DNA of 40,403 nucleotides from Cytophagales bacterium (GTDB lineage Bacteria; Bacteroidota; Bacteroidia; Cytophagales; Cyclobacteriaceae), in NCBI GenBank assembly GCA_003500135.1, contig DNTA01000280.1:1-40403 (forward strand). The letters run 5' to 3'. Shown here in pieces: positions 31,518 to 39,840 of this stretch. The notes below the pieces were generated by a model. It was not told where the DNA came from and ran no database searches. It was given only the letters and a program-made list of their open reading frames with translations. The position numbers and the translations under genes are program-made. Every line of letters begins with the position of its first letter. Position 1 is the first letter of the stretch.

Positions 31518-32705
31518 TTAGTCAAGGATTTCGGTTACCTGACCGGCGCCCACGGTACGTCCTCCTTCACGAATCGCGAAGCGAAGGCCTTTTTCCATAG
31601 CTACTTTGCTGATCAGGTTAACTTCGATGGTAACGTTATCGCCAGGCATTACCATTTCTACGCCGTCTGGGAGCATAATTTCACCAGTAACGTCTGTCGT
31701 TCTCATGTAGAATTGAGGACGGTACTTGTTGAAGAAAGGAGTGTGACGACCACCTTCTTCTTTTGACAATACATAAACCTCGGCTTTGAATTTAGCGTGA
31801 GGGGTTACAGAGCCTGGCTTACAGATTACCATACCTCTCTTGATGTCCGCTTTTTCGATACCACGAAGCAACAATCCTACGTTGTCACCTGCTTCACCGC
31901 GGTCGAGGATCTTACGGAACATCTCGACACCAGTTACAGTTGATTTAAGGTTCTCGGCACCCATACCAAGAATATCAACAGGGTCGCCAGAGTTGATCAC
32001 ACCTCTTTCAATTCTACCAGTGGCAACAGTACCACGACCAGTGATCGAGAATACGTCTTCAACTGGCATAAGGAAGTCTTTGTCAACCAGTCGCTCAGGA
32101 AGCGGGATGTACTCATCCACGGCGTTCATGAGTTCCATAATTTTCTCCACCCATTTATCTTCGCCATTCAAGCCACCCAAAGCAGAACCCTGGATTACAG
32201 GAATGTCATCCCCTGGGAATTCGTAGAAGCTCAGTAATTCCCTTACTTCCATTTCTACAAGTTCGAGTAGTTCTTCGTCGTCTACCAGGTCCACTTTGTT
32301 AAGGAACGCTACAATTGCAGGCACCCCAACCTGACGGGCCAAAAGGATGTGCTCCCTGGTTTGTGGCATTGGGCCATCAGTAGCAGCAACTACCAAAATA
32401 GCGCCATCCATCTGCGCAGCACCCGTAACCATGTTTTTCACATAGTCCGCGTGTCCAGGACAGTCAACGTGCGCATAGTGGCGGTTTTCAGTTTCGTACT
32501 CTACGTGGGCAGAGTTGATTGTGATACCCCTTTCTTTTTCTTCAGGAGCGTTGTCAATCGAATCAAATTCTCTTGCTTCTGATAATCCTTTCTCGTGCAG
32601 CACTTTTGTAATGGCTGCAGTCAAAGTAGTCTTGCCGTGGTCTACGTGACCAATTGTTCCGATATTAACGTGTGGTTTGGAACGATCAAAAGTTTCTTTA
32701 GCCAT
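31518..32705 (-). CDS. tuf: Elongation factor Tu
   Basis: EF-Tu delivers aminoacyl-tRNA to the ribosome. It is 395 aa. GTPase motifs are GHVDHGKTT (19-27), DCPGH (81-85) and NKVD (136-139). Domain 2 includes [20 protein letters not shown]. Domain 3 includes [20 protein letters not shown]. It is the only tuf copy seen here and lies downstream of three tRNA genes, so it is probably co-transcribed with them from the promoter at 33197-33227. Codon use is even and typical of a highly expressed gene. Confidence 0.99.
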   Translation of the reverse strand: MAKETFDRSKPHVNIGTIGHVDHGKTTLTAAITKVLHEKGLSEAREFDSIDNAPEEKERGITINSAHVEYETENRHYAHVDCPGHADYVKNMVTGAAQMDGAILVVAATDGPMPQTREHILLARQVGVPAIVAFLNKVDLVDDEELLELVEMEVRELLSFYEFPGDDIPVIQGSALGGLNGEDKWVEKIMELMNAVDEYIPLPERLVDKDFLMPVEDVFSITGRGTVATGRIERGVINSGDPVDILGMGAENLKSTVTGVEMFRKILDRGEAGDNVGLLLRGIEKADIKRGMVICKPGSVTPHAKFKAEVYVLSKEEGGRHTPFFNKYRPQFYMRTTDVTGEIMLPDGVEMVMPGDNVTIEVNLISKVAMEKGLRFAIREGGRTVGAGQVTEILD

Positions 32706-32763
32706 CTTTAGAAAGTTAACGGTTTAGTTAATAATTGTACAGACTTAAAGGAGATTGAATTAG

Positions 32764-32835
32764 AGCCAATGACGGGAATTGAACCCGTGACCTCTTCCTT
32801 ACCAAGGAAGCGCTCTACCCCTGAGCTACATCGGC
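32764..32835 (-). tRNA. tRNA-Thr (anticodon GGT)
   Basis: The 72-base cloverleaf has acceptor arm GCCGATG pairing with CATTGGC (one G-U). The anticodon stem CTTCC/GGAAG has loop TTGGTAA, giving GGT. The T arm contains GGTTCAATTCC. The discriminator is U. CCA is not encoded. It lies 58 bases before the tuf start. Confidence 0.95.
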
Positions 32836-32894
32836 CTACATAAAAAAAAACCGCATGAAATGACACACTTCACACATGTTTTTTTAATCTCTCG

Positions 32895-32967
32895 AGCGGG
32901 CGACGAGGCTCGAACCCGCGACCTACAGCTTGGAAGGCTGTCGCTCTACCAACTGAGCTACGCCCGC
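32895..32967 (-). tRNA. tRNA-Gly (anticodon TCC)
   Basis: The 73-base cloverleaf has acceptor arm GCGGGCG pairing with CGCCCGC. The anticodon stem ACAGC/GCTGT has loop CTTCCAA, giving TCC. The T arm contains GGTTCGAGCC. The discriminator is U, normal for Gly. CCA is not encoded. It lies between tRNA-Tyr and tRNA-Thr. Confidence 0.95.
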
Positions 32968-33051
32968 GTAATACATGAAAGTATCAAAATAACCCTTTTC
33001 AGCCAAAAATATGAACTCAAGGGAATTCTTACCCCATGACTGATAAATTGG

Positions 33052-33134
33052 TGGGGAGAGCAGGATTCGAACCTGCGAAGTCATAAGACAACGGATTTAC
33101 AGTCCGTCCCAGTTGGCCGCTTTGGTATCTCCCC
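33052..33134 (-). tRNA. tRNA-Tyr (anticodon GTA)
   Basis: The 83-base gene has a long variable arm, as expected for bacterial tRNA-Tyr. The acceptor arm GGGGAGA pairs with TCTCCCC. The anticodon stem CGGA/TCCG has loop CTGTAAA, giving GTA. The T arm contains GGTTCGAATCC. The discriminator is A. CCA is not encoded. It is the first gene of the tRNA-tuf transcript. Confidence 0.95.
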
Positions 33135-33196
33135 AAAATGTCAATTTGCGACTTAAAACCGCATGCTTCAGACGCTCCCTCCCTGAAAAGGGAATG

Positions 33197-33227
33197 CAAA
33201 ATTATATGCTTTTTTTGATTATTCAAA
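33197..33227 (-). promoter_or_regulatory. Promoter of the tRNA-Tyr-Gly-Thr-tuf operon
   Basis: TTTG (33224-33227) is followed after 19 bases by TAATTTTG (33197-33204) on the minus strand, a full consensus match. The start should be near 33192, about 58 bases before the tRNA-Tyr 5' end. The rest of the 134-base gap to the peptidase gene holds no other clear signal. Confidence 0.8.
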
Positions 33228-33268
33228 CAATTGGAATAAAATCTGTAAAAAAATCTAGCCTCGTTATT

Positions 33269-35863
33269 TCAGTTGTCAAAAAAACGTTTTAGGTGTTCAT
33301 CCGATTCTTTTTCTTTTAGGCGAGCCAAAATATCCTCCACACCCTCGAGGTCCTGATTGAATTCTATGGCCTGATACAAGGCAAGGCGCACAAATGATTT
33401 TTGTTCCTTTTGAGCGAGATCGGCCAAAAACTGCACTCCTTGTCGCCGTGTAAGATCGTCGAATAACAAAAGATACTGGCCAAAATAATGCGCCATATAA
33501 TATCTTGTCTCGCTTCCCTGTCCCTGTAGTTTTTGTTTAAACCAATCGTATTGGCTGGTATCATTATCAAATATGTAGTGGGCCGCAACAGTAGCCATTA
33601 TGTTTATATTCTGTTCACCACGAAAAACACCGGCTAAACTATCCTTTTCAATATAGTCCGGATTGTTCATCAAGGCAAAAAGACTGGCGCCCACGACAAA
33701 ATATGAACTGTCTGATAAATTAGTTTCAAACAAGCTTTCGTAATCCTTAAAGGCCACCTGGCTCATTATATCCAGTGCCGAGGCGCGGACCCTATTATTA
33801 TCATCATTTTGTGCCAGGTTTTCTACTTTTGACAGGTAGGGCTGGATAAATAATGAATCATCGGAATTATCCATCGCAAAATAAAGCCGATCAAGGGCTT
33901 CTTCTTTTAGCTGCCAAAATGAGTGGCCCAATGAATAATCAATGGTCTTTCTGAAATATGAACTATCATTGGCTTCGATGAGGCGCTGAAAACCGAGATA
34001 TTTTTGCCAGATATTTTTAGCATGTGTCAACTGGAAGTACCATTCCTGTTGATCTTTTTCTTCATCCAGTTCGATCAACAATGTTTTATCCGGATCAAAT
34101 AAAACCAGGTTGGGTTTTTTATTCATCGGAATAGTTAATTGCTCCTGCAATTCATCAACGTAAAATGATTTTGTAATACTACTATTTCCATTCCAAAGCT
34201 TTATGTCTACCGGAAACTGATAAACTGGAAAACTATCTGTGTCGTGCTTTTGATAAATATTGACCACGACTTGTTTAGAGGAATCGTCATAATAATTCTG
34301 AACTTCCAATTGCGGATGGCCTGCCTCTAAAAACCATTGATTGAAAAACCAATTCAGGTCTTGCCCGGTCACTTTTTCAAAAGCCAGCCTTAGATGATGT
34401 ACCTCCACGGCATCGAATTCGTGTTTTTTTAAGTAATAGTTCAATCCTGTAAAAAAAGCGTCATCTCCAATATGCCTTCGAAGCATGTGAAGTATGAGGC
34501 CTCCTTTGGCATAGGAATGACTGTCAAACATATCGTCCCTGTTTTCATAATAATACCTGATAAGGTCCACTTTCTTTTCAGAAGCCTCACCCATATAATC
34601 ATGATATTCAGACATTCTGTGATATTCCGCCTCGTCTTTTCCATATTTATAGTCCATCCATAAATATTCACTGTAATTGGCAAAAGCCTCGTTGAGTGTG
34701 AGGTTAGACCAGCTTTCGCAAGTAACCAAATTGCCAAACCACTGATGAAAAAGTTCGTGGGCAATAATATAATCCCACTTAACATCTATCAACTCACGGC
34801 TGTTCATTTGAAGTTCGCCCATATAAACGGATGCGGTAGTATTTTCCATTGCACCAGTTATGTAGTCCTGAACAATTATCTGATCGTATTTGGGCCAGGG
34901 ATAGGGGTACTGCAAAAGGTCTTGAAAATAATTCATCATTTCAGGTGTATGCCCGAAAATATCTTTGGCATATGCCTTGTATTCATGGTCAACCCAGTAG
35001 CCCATTGGAACATCTGATCGTTCATCTTCTACTACGGCAAAGTCACCCACGGCCAACATGAACAAATAAGGCGCATGTGCCTTTTCCATTTTCCAGTAAT
35101 CGGTTCGGGTTCCATCTTTATTCGATTTGGAAAATACCAGTTGACCATTAGAGAGTGTTTTAAATTTTTCGTCTACAGTAATAAACATTTCCTGGGTACA
35201 TCGCTGATTGGGAGCATCGATAGTAGGAAACCAGGCCGAATTATTCTCAGTTTCTCCCTGAGTCCATATTTGTGATGGTTTTGTAGGGTCTTCGTCAAGC
35301 GGATCAACAAAAAACAGACCCTGATTAGAATTGATCGCTTCACTGTATTTGCTTATCCTTTCCGCAGGCTTAGCCGTATAGTCGATAGATACAGTCAGAC
35401 TCTCTCTCCGGTTATATTTTTTGTCCAGTGCAATATTTAACTTCAGACCATCGTACTCAAAACTTAGTGGCATTTTTTCCTTTCCGACCAGTAAAGCCAC
35501 ACGATGGATGTCAAAATTTTTAGCGTCAAGTTCAAGCCTGTTTTGCGGAAAAAAATGTGGGGATAAAGTAATTCTGGCCTTTCCCTGTACATGCTGCTTT
35601 TCCCAATCAAAAGACAATTCTAACCGTGTATGCTGCAGATCAAATAATTTAGTTGCCGAAGCCCGGTAATCTTTATTTACATGGGTACCTTCTGTTTCAA
35701 CAAGTAACATGTCTTCTTCAATAATAACCTCTCCAAGGTCTACCAACTGCTCGGAAGTAGTATCGGGGTTGACAATTGTCGTGCTTGAAGTATACGGTTT
35801 CGGGGCACATGCCGCAAACGCAGCCAAAACTATCCATATCGAAACATTCGGATATTTGAACAT
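33269..35863 (-). CDS. M1-family zinc aminopeptidase, probable lipoprotein
   Basis: This is a gluzincin metallopeptidase that removes N-terminal residues from peptides. It is 864 aa. A short hydrophobic signal ends in FAAC, so C19 is a likely lipid anchor and the enzyme probably faces the periplasm. The substrate-binding motif GAMEN is at 337-341. The zinc site is HELFH (369-373) with the third ligand E392, 18 residues on, in NEAF. The catalytic Tyr is probably Y451 in SYAKGG. The C-terminal third (after about 600) is helical and repeat-like, as in the ERAP/HEAT-like domain. The lipobox has Phe at -3 rather than Leu, so lipidation is inferred. Substrate is unknown. It is divergent from the biotin carrier gene, with a 59-base gap. 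Confidence 0.9.
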   Translation of the reverse strand: MFKYPNVSIWIVLAAFAACAPKPYTSSTTIVNPDTTSEQLVDLGEVIIEEDMLLVETEGTHVNKDYRASATKLFDLQHTRLELSFDWEKQHVQGKARITLSPHFFPQNRLELDAKNFDIHRVALLVGKEKMPLSFEYDGLKLNIALDKKYNRRESLTVSIDYTAKPAERISKYSEAINSNQGLFFVDPLDEDPTKPSQIWTQGETENNSAWFPTIDAPNQRCTQEMFITVDEKFKTLSNGQLVFSKSNKDGTRTDYWKMEKAHAPYLFMLAVGDFAVVEDERSDVPMGYWVDHEYKAYAKDIFGHTPEMMNYFQDLLQYPYPWPKYDQIIVQDYITGAMENTTASVYMGELQMNSRELIDVKWDYIIAHELFHQWFGNLVTCESWSNLTLNEAFANYSEYLWMDYKYGKDEAEYHRMSEYHDYMGEASEKKVDLIRYYYENRDDMFDSHSYAKGGLILHMLRRHIGDDAFFTGLNYYLKKHEFDAVEVHHLRLAFEKVTGQDLNWFFNQWFLEAGHPQLEVQNYYDDSSKQVVVNIYQKHDTDSFPVYQFPVDIKLWNGNSSITKSFYVDELQEQLTIPMNKKPNLVLFDPDKTLLIELDEEKDQQEWYFQLTHAKNIWQKYLGFQRLIEANDSSYFRKTIDYSLGHSFWQLKEEALDRLYFAMDNSDDSLFIQPYLSKVENLAQNDDNNRVRASALDIMSQVAFKDYESLFETNLSDSSYFVVGASLFALMNNPDYIEKDSLAGVFRGEQNINIMATVAAHYIFDNDTSQYDWFKQKLQGQGSETRYYMAHYFGQYLLLFDDLTRRQGVQFLADLAQKEQKSFVRLALYQAIEFNQDLEGVEDILARLKEKESDEHLKRFFDN

Positions 35864-35922
35864 ATCTATTAAATTAATGGCGCTGAAAGTTACGTAATTA
35901 TTAACAATCCTTAGCCAATCAA

Positions 35923-36420
35923 ATGAAGCAACTTACAATTAACGACGAATTGAAACTAGATGTGGATGTAAATGAGCATTCACTTTGCGTAAATAATAAA
36001 GAACAACCTTTTGAAGTTCAAAAACTCGGTGCTTACACCTATCATTTAATCCAGTCTGAGAAATCGTATTTCATTCAAATAATTAAAATCGACACACCCA
36101 CAAAAACAGTCAGATTGAAGGTAAACGGAAGACTATATGAAGTTAAGGGCAAAGATAAAACTGATCTGCTGCTTGAAAAAATGGGCTTCAGTAGCGCACA
36201 TGCAGTTGCCCTTAACAATGTGAACGCCCCCATGCCCGGACAAATTGTAAAAGTGGATATCAAAGTCGGTGATGAAGTAAAAAAAGGACAAACACTTCTA
36301 GTGCTGAATGCCATGAAAATGGAAAATATAATTAAATCACCTGGAGACGGCAAAGTCAAAAAAGTGCTGGTAAAAGCAGGTGATAATGTGGAAAAAAATC
36401 ATCCAATGGTAGAATTTTAA
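35923..36420 (+). CDS. Free-standing biotin carboxyl carrier protein
   Basis: The protein is 165 aa. Residues about 98-165 form a biotinyl domain: APMPG at 102-106, then LVLNAMKMEN with the biotin-attachment lysine K132 in AMKME. The N-terminal 90 residues have beta-rich segments (VRLKVNGRLYEV) resembling the region before the biotinyl domain of acyl-CoA carboxylase or decarboxylase subunits. It should carry CO2 for an acetyl-, propionyl- or methylmalonyl-CoA enzyme. No biotin carboxylase or carboxyltransferase gene lies in the window, so the partner is unknown. It is the first plus-strand gene, 60 bases before pyrH, and starts at ATG. Confidence 0.85.
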   Translation: MKQLTINDELKLDVDVNEHSLCVNNKEQPFEVQKLGAYTYHLIQSEKSYFIQIIKIDTPTKTVRLKVNGRLYEVKGKDKTDLLLEKMGFSSAHAVALNNVNAPMPGQIVKVDIKVGDEVKKGQTLLVLNAMKMENIIKSPGDGKVKKVLVKAGDNVEKNHPMVEF

Positions 36421-36451
36421 GGCTGAATTATATAAAGTTAACATGAGTAAT

Positions 36452-36459
36452 TATATTTG
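36452..36459 (+). promoter_or_regulatory. Candidate pyrH-frr promoter (-7 element)
   Basis: TATATTTG on the plus strand matches TAnnTTTG fully and lies 21 bases before the pyrH ATG. At the expected -33 position there is no TTTG, so only the -7 box supports it. It would give a leader of about 16 bases. Confidence 0.4.
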
Positions 36460-36480
36460 CTCAACTAAAAACCTACAGGA

Positions 36481-37185
36481 ATGAAATACAAACGCGTACT
36501 CCTGAAATTAAGTGGAGAAGCCTTAATGGGCGAAAAGCAATTTGGCATTGATTCCATACGACTGGAACAATACAGCACGGAAATCAAAAAAGTAATTGAT
36601 TTGGGTGTTGAGCTGGCCATCGTAATTGGTGGGGGAAATATTTTCAGGGGAGTACAGGCCGAGCAATCAGGAATCGATCGCGTACAAGGCGATTATATGG
36701 GAATGCTGGCAACTGTAATCAATGCCATGGCCCTGCAAAGTGCGCTGGAAAAAAATGATATTTATACGCGTTTGATGAGTGGAATTAAAATTGACCAGGT
36801 TTGCGAGCAATTTATTCGCCGCAGGGCCATAAGACATCTTGAAAAAGGCAGGACCATTATTTTTGGTGCAGGAACGGGCAATCCCTATTTTACTACCGAT
36901 ACTGCAGCCAGCTTGCGTGCTGTTGAAATAGTAGCCGATGTGGTATTAAAAGGCACAAGGGTTGACGGCGTGTATACCTCTGACCCGGAGAAAGACCCGG
37001 ATGCCAAAAAGTTTTCCGATATCACTTTTCAGGATGTATATGAAAAAGGCCTGAACGTCATGGATATGACGGCATTTACACTATGCCAGGAGAATAATTT
37101 ACCTATTGTAGTATTCGACATGAATAAGCCTGGAAATCTGTTTGACGTAATTCAGGGTAAAGAAATTGGAACCCTAGTTCATTAA
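36481..37185 (+). CDS. pyrH: UMP kinase
   Basis: PyrH phosphorylates UMP to UDP for pyrimidine nucleotide supply. It is a hexameric amino-acid-kinase-fold enzyme, unrelated to eukaryotic UMP kinases. It is 234 aa. Motifs are [10 protein letters not shown] (9-17), the GGGNIFRG loop (50-57), the [16 protein letters not shown] segment and [20 protein letters not shown]. It lies 12 bases before frr, a pairing common across bacteria. Here tsf does not precede it; the biotin carrier gene does. Confidence 0.97.
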   Translation: MKYKRVLLKLSGEALMGEKQFGIDSIRLEQYSTEIKKVIDLGVELAIVIGGGNIFRGVQAEQSGIDRVQGDYMGMLATVINAMALQSALEKNDIYTRLMSGIKIDQVCEQFIRRRAIRHLEKGRTIIFGAGTGNPYFTTDTAASLRAVEIVADVVLKGTRVDGVYTSDPEKDPDAKKFSDITFQDVYEKGLNVMDMTAFTLCQENNLPIVVFDMNKPGNLFDVIQGKEIGTLVH

Positions 37186-37197
37186 ATAACTGAAACC

Positions 37198-37758
37198 ATG
37201 GAAGATATAGAATTTTATATTGAAGATGCCAAAGAGAACATGGAAAAGGCCATTGAACATGTAAAGCACACTTTGGCACATATACGCGCCGGCAGGGCTA
37301 TGCCCAATATGCTCGATGACATTTATGTTGACTATTATGGCAGCCAGACACCCATTAATCAGGTCGCATCGGTAACCACTCCAGATGCGCGTACGCTAAT
37401 GGTAAAACCCTGGGAAAAAAATATGCTTGGTGAAATCGAAAAGGCCATTATCAACAGCGACCTTGGGCTGAACCCTCAAAATGATGGAGAAGTTATTCGC
37501 CTGAATATCCCACCCCTTACTGAGGAGCGTCGAAAAGAGCTGGTAAAACAAAGTAAGCATGAGGCTGAGAATGGCCGAATAAGTGTGAGAAATGCTCGAA
37601 AGGACGCAAATGACCACATTAAAAAGCTGCTTAAACAGCACGTTTCTGAAGATGAGGTGAAAAAAGCAGAACAAACTGTGCAGGAGCTTACAGATAAATA
37701 TGTAGCCCAAATTGAGGAACTCCTTCAAAAGAAAGAAGAAGAGATTATGAAAGTATAG
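37198..37758 (+). CDS. frr: Ribosome recycling factor
   Basis: RRF works with EF-G to split the ribosome after termination. It is 186 aa. Family motifs are HIRAGRAMPNMLDDIYVDYY, MVKPWEKNMLGEIEKAI, NDGEVIRLNIPPLTEERRKE and RRKELVKQSKHEAENGRIS. The rest is helical, giving the expected three-helix bundle. Its stop is 9 bases from the nadD stop; the two genes are convergent and I see no terminator hairpin between them. Confidence 0.98.
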   Translation: MEDIEFYIEDAKENMEKAIEHVKHTLAHIRAGRAMPNMLDDIYVDYYGSQTPINQVASVTTPDARTLMVKPWEKNMLGEIEKAIINSDLGLNPQNDGEVIRLNIPPLTEERRKELVKQSKHEAENGRISVRNARKDANDHIKKLLKQHVSEDEVKKAEQTVQELTDKYVAQIEELLQKKEEEIMKV

Positions 37759-37767
37759 TTGCGATGG

Positions 37768-38340
37768 TTATTGATAGAATTTTCTATCTTCAATGCAGGT
37801 CAGAACGGCATCCGGCACCAGGTACCTAACAGATTTCCGCTGCCGGATTTTTTTTCTTATAAACGTGGCAGAGATATCCAATAAAGGCGCTTCAACCTGT
37901 TTAACATTCGGATGACCTGAAATTTCACTGTCTGTGGTTCCGGGCCGGGGATAAACCAGCAGCCCATAATGTTTTAAAATTGCTTTGTGATTTTTCCATT
38001 TATGGAAACTGGTCAGATTATCAGAGCCTATAATCAAAACGAAGTCATTAATAGGATGCTTTTCCGTAAGATAGGTTAATGTGTCGATTGTATAGCTCGG
38101 TTTGGGCATTTGAAACTCGATGTCGCTTACTTTAAACCTATCATTGTCTTTTATGGCCAAATAGACCATTTCGTAGCGGTCAAATTCGTGTAAAAGTTGT
38201 TTGCTGCTTTTAAAAGGATTTTGTGGCGACACGATAAACCAAACTTCCTCAATATCGGCGCCATCAATCATAGATTGAGCTATGATCAGATGACCGATGT
38301 GTATAGGATTAAATGAACCGAAATAGAGACCTACCCGCAC
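37768..38340 (-). CDS. nadD: Nicotinate-nucleotide adenylyltransferase (GTG start)
   Basis: NadD adenylates nicotinate mononucleotide to deamido-NAD, a step of NAD synthesis. It is 190 aa. The nucleotidyltransferase motif GSFNPIHIGH (8-17) holds HIGH, and ISATFIRKKI near the C terminus is the ISxTxIR phosphate-binding motif. The start is GTG: an in-frame stop lies two codons upstream. It begins 3 bases after gmk ends, so the two are probably co-transcribed. Confidence 0.95.
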   Translation of the reverse strand: MRVGLYFGSFNPIHIGHLIIAQSMIDGADIEEVWFIVSPQNPFKSSKQLLHEFDRYEMVYLAIKDNDRFKVSDIEFQMPKPSYTIDTLTYLTEKHPINDFVLIIGSDNLTSFHKWKNHKAILKHYGLLVYPRPGTTDSEISGHPNVKQVEAPLLDISATFIRKKIRQRKSVRYLVPDAVLTCIEDRKFYQ

Positions 38341-38343
38341 AAT

Positions 38344-38922
38344 TTAACTATTTAAAAAAGACAATACCCTTTGTTTGGCCTCATAAAGAGTTTCTTCAAG
38401 GTTTTCATTAACAATCACCTCATCGAATTGATGCTCGAAGGCCATTTCCTTTTCCACTTTTTCTAATCGCCTTTTTAATTGCTCCTCGTTTTCGGTACTT
38501 CTGTGCCTCAGCCTTTCTTCGAGAATGGCTATGTCAGGTACTTTAATAAAAAATGATTTTGCCCGGTCTCCAAAATATTTTTTCAGGTTTAAGCCTCCAA
38601 TAACATCAACATCAAAAATCACGTGTTTTCCCTTGCTCCACAATCGGTCTATCTCTGATTTTAAGGTGCCGTAGTAGGCGCCTTTATACACCTCTTCCCA
38701 TTCGATAAACTCGTGGTTATCGATCCTTTCTTTGAATTCTTCTGCCGAAAAAAAATAATAGTCCTTGCTATGCGTTTCATGTGAAAGCCGGGGAGGTCTT
38801 GTTGTGGCTGAAATTGAAAACCCCAAAGTATCTATTTGCTCAAGCAGGTAATGCACCACAGTGGTTTTGCCTGATCCAGATGGCGCTGAAAAAATAACTG
38901 CTTTACCGGATTCGGTCGACAT
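38344..38922 (-). CDS. gmk: Guanylate kinase
   Basis: Gmk phosphorylates GMP to GDP, feeding GTP and (p)ppGpp pools. It is 192 aa. The P-loop APSGSGKT is at 13-20. The GMP-binding part includes SATTRPPRLSHETHSKDYYF and FIEWEEVYKGAYYGT, followed by VIFDVDVIGGLNLKKYF. The ATG overlaps the stop of the upstream Cys-rich gene by one base (TAATG), which suggests coupled translation. Confidence 0.97.
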   Translation of the reverse strand: MSTESGKAVIFSAPSGSGKTTVVHYLLEQIDTLGFSISATTRPPRLSHETHSKDYYFFSAEEFKERIDNHEFIEWEEVYKGAYYGTLKSEIDRLWSKGKHVIFDVDVIGGLNLKKYFGDRAKSFFIKVPDIAILEERLRHRSTENEEQLKRRLEKVEKEMAFEHQFDEVIVNENLEETLYEAKQRVLSFLNS

Positions 38923-39194
38923 TATGATTTTATTTTCTTCTTTATAGTATCGAGCAAGTCTGCCGGCGCCTTTTTCTTCTCAACATTTTCTCTAATAATA
39001 TCTTTTAGGGCGCTAACCTGTATACAATAGCTTCTACACTCGCAATTGGAGCAATCCGTTACACTGTCATCGAACCACTTTTGTTCCTCATCAGTTGCCT
39101 GGCCATCTATAATTCTTTGGATCAACTCCCTTCGGCTTTTATCACCCAGTTCGTTGGCCGGGTCAAAGTGGTACATCAGTTTACACTTATTCAT
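38922..39194 (-). CDS. Small Cys-rich protein, putative anti-sigma factor
   Basis: The 90-aa soluble protein starts MNKCKLMYHFDPANELGDKS. I chose this ATG over one 12 codons upstream because it overlaps the sigma-gene stop by 8 bases (ATGAATAA), a coupling signal. Residues 48-57 form a metal-type cluster, C-x2-C-x-C-x3-C (C48, C51, C53, C57), with C4 and H9 also available. It has no membrane span. The classical zinc anti-sigma motif H-x3-C-x2-C is not present, so the role is inferred from the position beside an ECF sigma factor. It could sense redox or metal state. Gmk follows with a one-base overlap. Confidence 0.65.
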   Translation of the reverse strand: MNKCKLMYHFDPANELGDKSRRELIQRIIDGQATDEEQKWFDDSVTDCSNCECRSYCIQVSALKDIIRENVEKKKAPADLLDTIKKKIKS

Positions 39195-39783
39195 CTTTTT
39201 TCTTCTTTTTGTACCCGAGCGATTTGGCATATTGCATCAGCTTCCCTTTAAGTATATTTCTCGCCCTATGCAGGCGGGAGCGTACTGTACCAATTGGAAT
39301 ATCCAATATTTTGGCCATTTCTTCATAGGTAAACCCTTCGAGATCGCAAAGTATAATGACCATTCTGAAGTCAATATCGAGGCTGTTAATTGCATTCGTA
39401 ACTTCGTCGCCAATAGCATGTCTAAATGGCTCTTGCTTTAGTTTGCCCGATACCGGCGACTTTGCTTTATCAGAATTATAATATGATTCGACTTCCTGAT
39501 AATCAACCATTGAAGGTTCCCGGTTGCGTTTTCTGAAATCATTGATGAAGTTGTTTTTCAGTATTCGAAACAACCAGGCTTTGGCATTGGTTCCGCGCTG
39601 GAAAGAGTCCAAAAATTTATAGGCTCGATAATATGACTCCTGTACAAGATCTTTGGCGATTTCTTCATCATAGGTCACCCGAAAAGCAAAGTTGTACACG
39701 GAATCAAGATGGGGCAGCATTTCTTCTTCAAATATGCGCGTTCTTTCTTCTTCGGAAAAATGCGTATCAAATTCAGACTCCAT
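39187..39783 (-). CDS. ECF-type RNA polymerase sigma factor
   Basis: The 198-aa protein has the two domains of ECF sigma factors. Sigma-2 (about 25-95) carries YDEEIAKDLVQESYYRAYKF, which contacts the -10-like element and core. Sigma-4 (about 130-180) carries the helix-turn-helix EGFTYEEMAKILDIPIGTVR with SRLHRARN. The C terminus is very lysine-rich (KKKKKDE). The linker (about 95-125) is longer than usual and charged. The next gene is a probable anti-sigma protein with an 8-base overlap. The regulon cannot be read from this window. Confidence 0.93.
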   Translation of the reverse strand: MESEFDTHFSEEERTRIFEEEMLPHLDSVYNFAFRVTYDEEIAKDLVQESYYRAYKFLDSFQRGTNAKAWLFRILKNNFINDFRKRNREPSMVDYQEVESYYNSDKAKSPVSGKLKQEPFRHAIGDEVTNAINSLDIDFRMVIILCDLEGFTYEEMAKILDIPIGTVRSRLHRARNILKGKLMQYAKSLGYKKKKKDE

Positions 39784-39840
39784 ATGGTGAAATTAATAAA
39801 TTAGCGATTGCCTTCGCAAAAAACGCCGGAAAAAAGCAGA

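Noticed and set aside
32842..32850. A nine-T run on the minus strand between tRNA-Gly and tRNA-Thr
   Set aside because: The sequence before it forms no convincing stem, so it is not called a terminator. It may still slow transcription.
33004..33011. TATTTTTG, a -7-like match between tRNA-Tyr and tRNA-Gly
   Set aside because: No TTTG lies at the right distance upstream, and the tRNAs fit a single transcript from the promoter at 33197-33227.
39195..39230. Upstream start for the Cys-rich protein (12 extra codons)
   Set aside because: The extra residues are a second-frame reading of the sigma factor's lysine-rich end. The downstream ATG overlaps the sigma stop by 8 bases, a better coupling signal.
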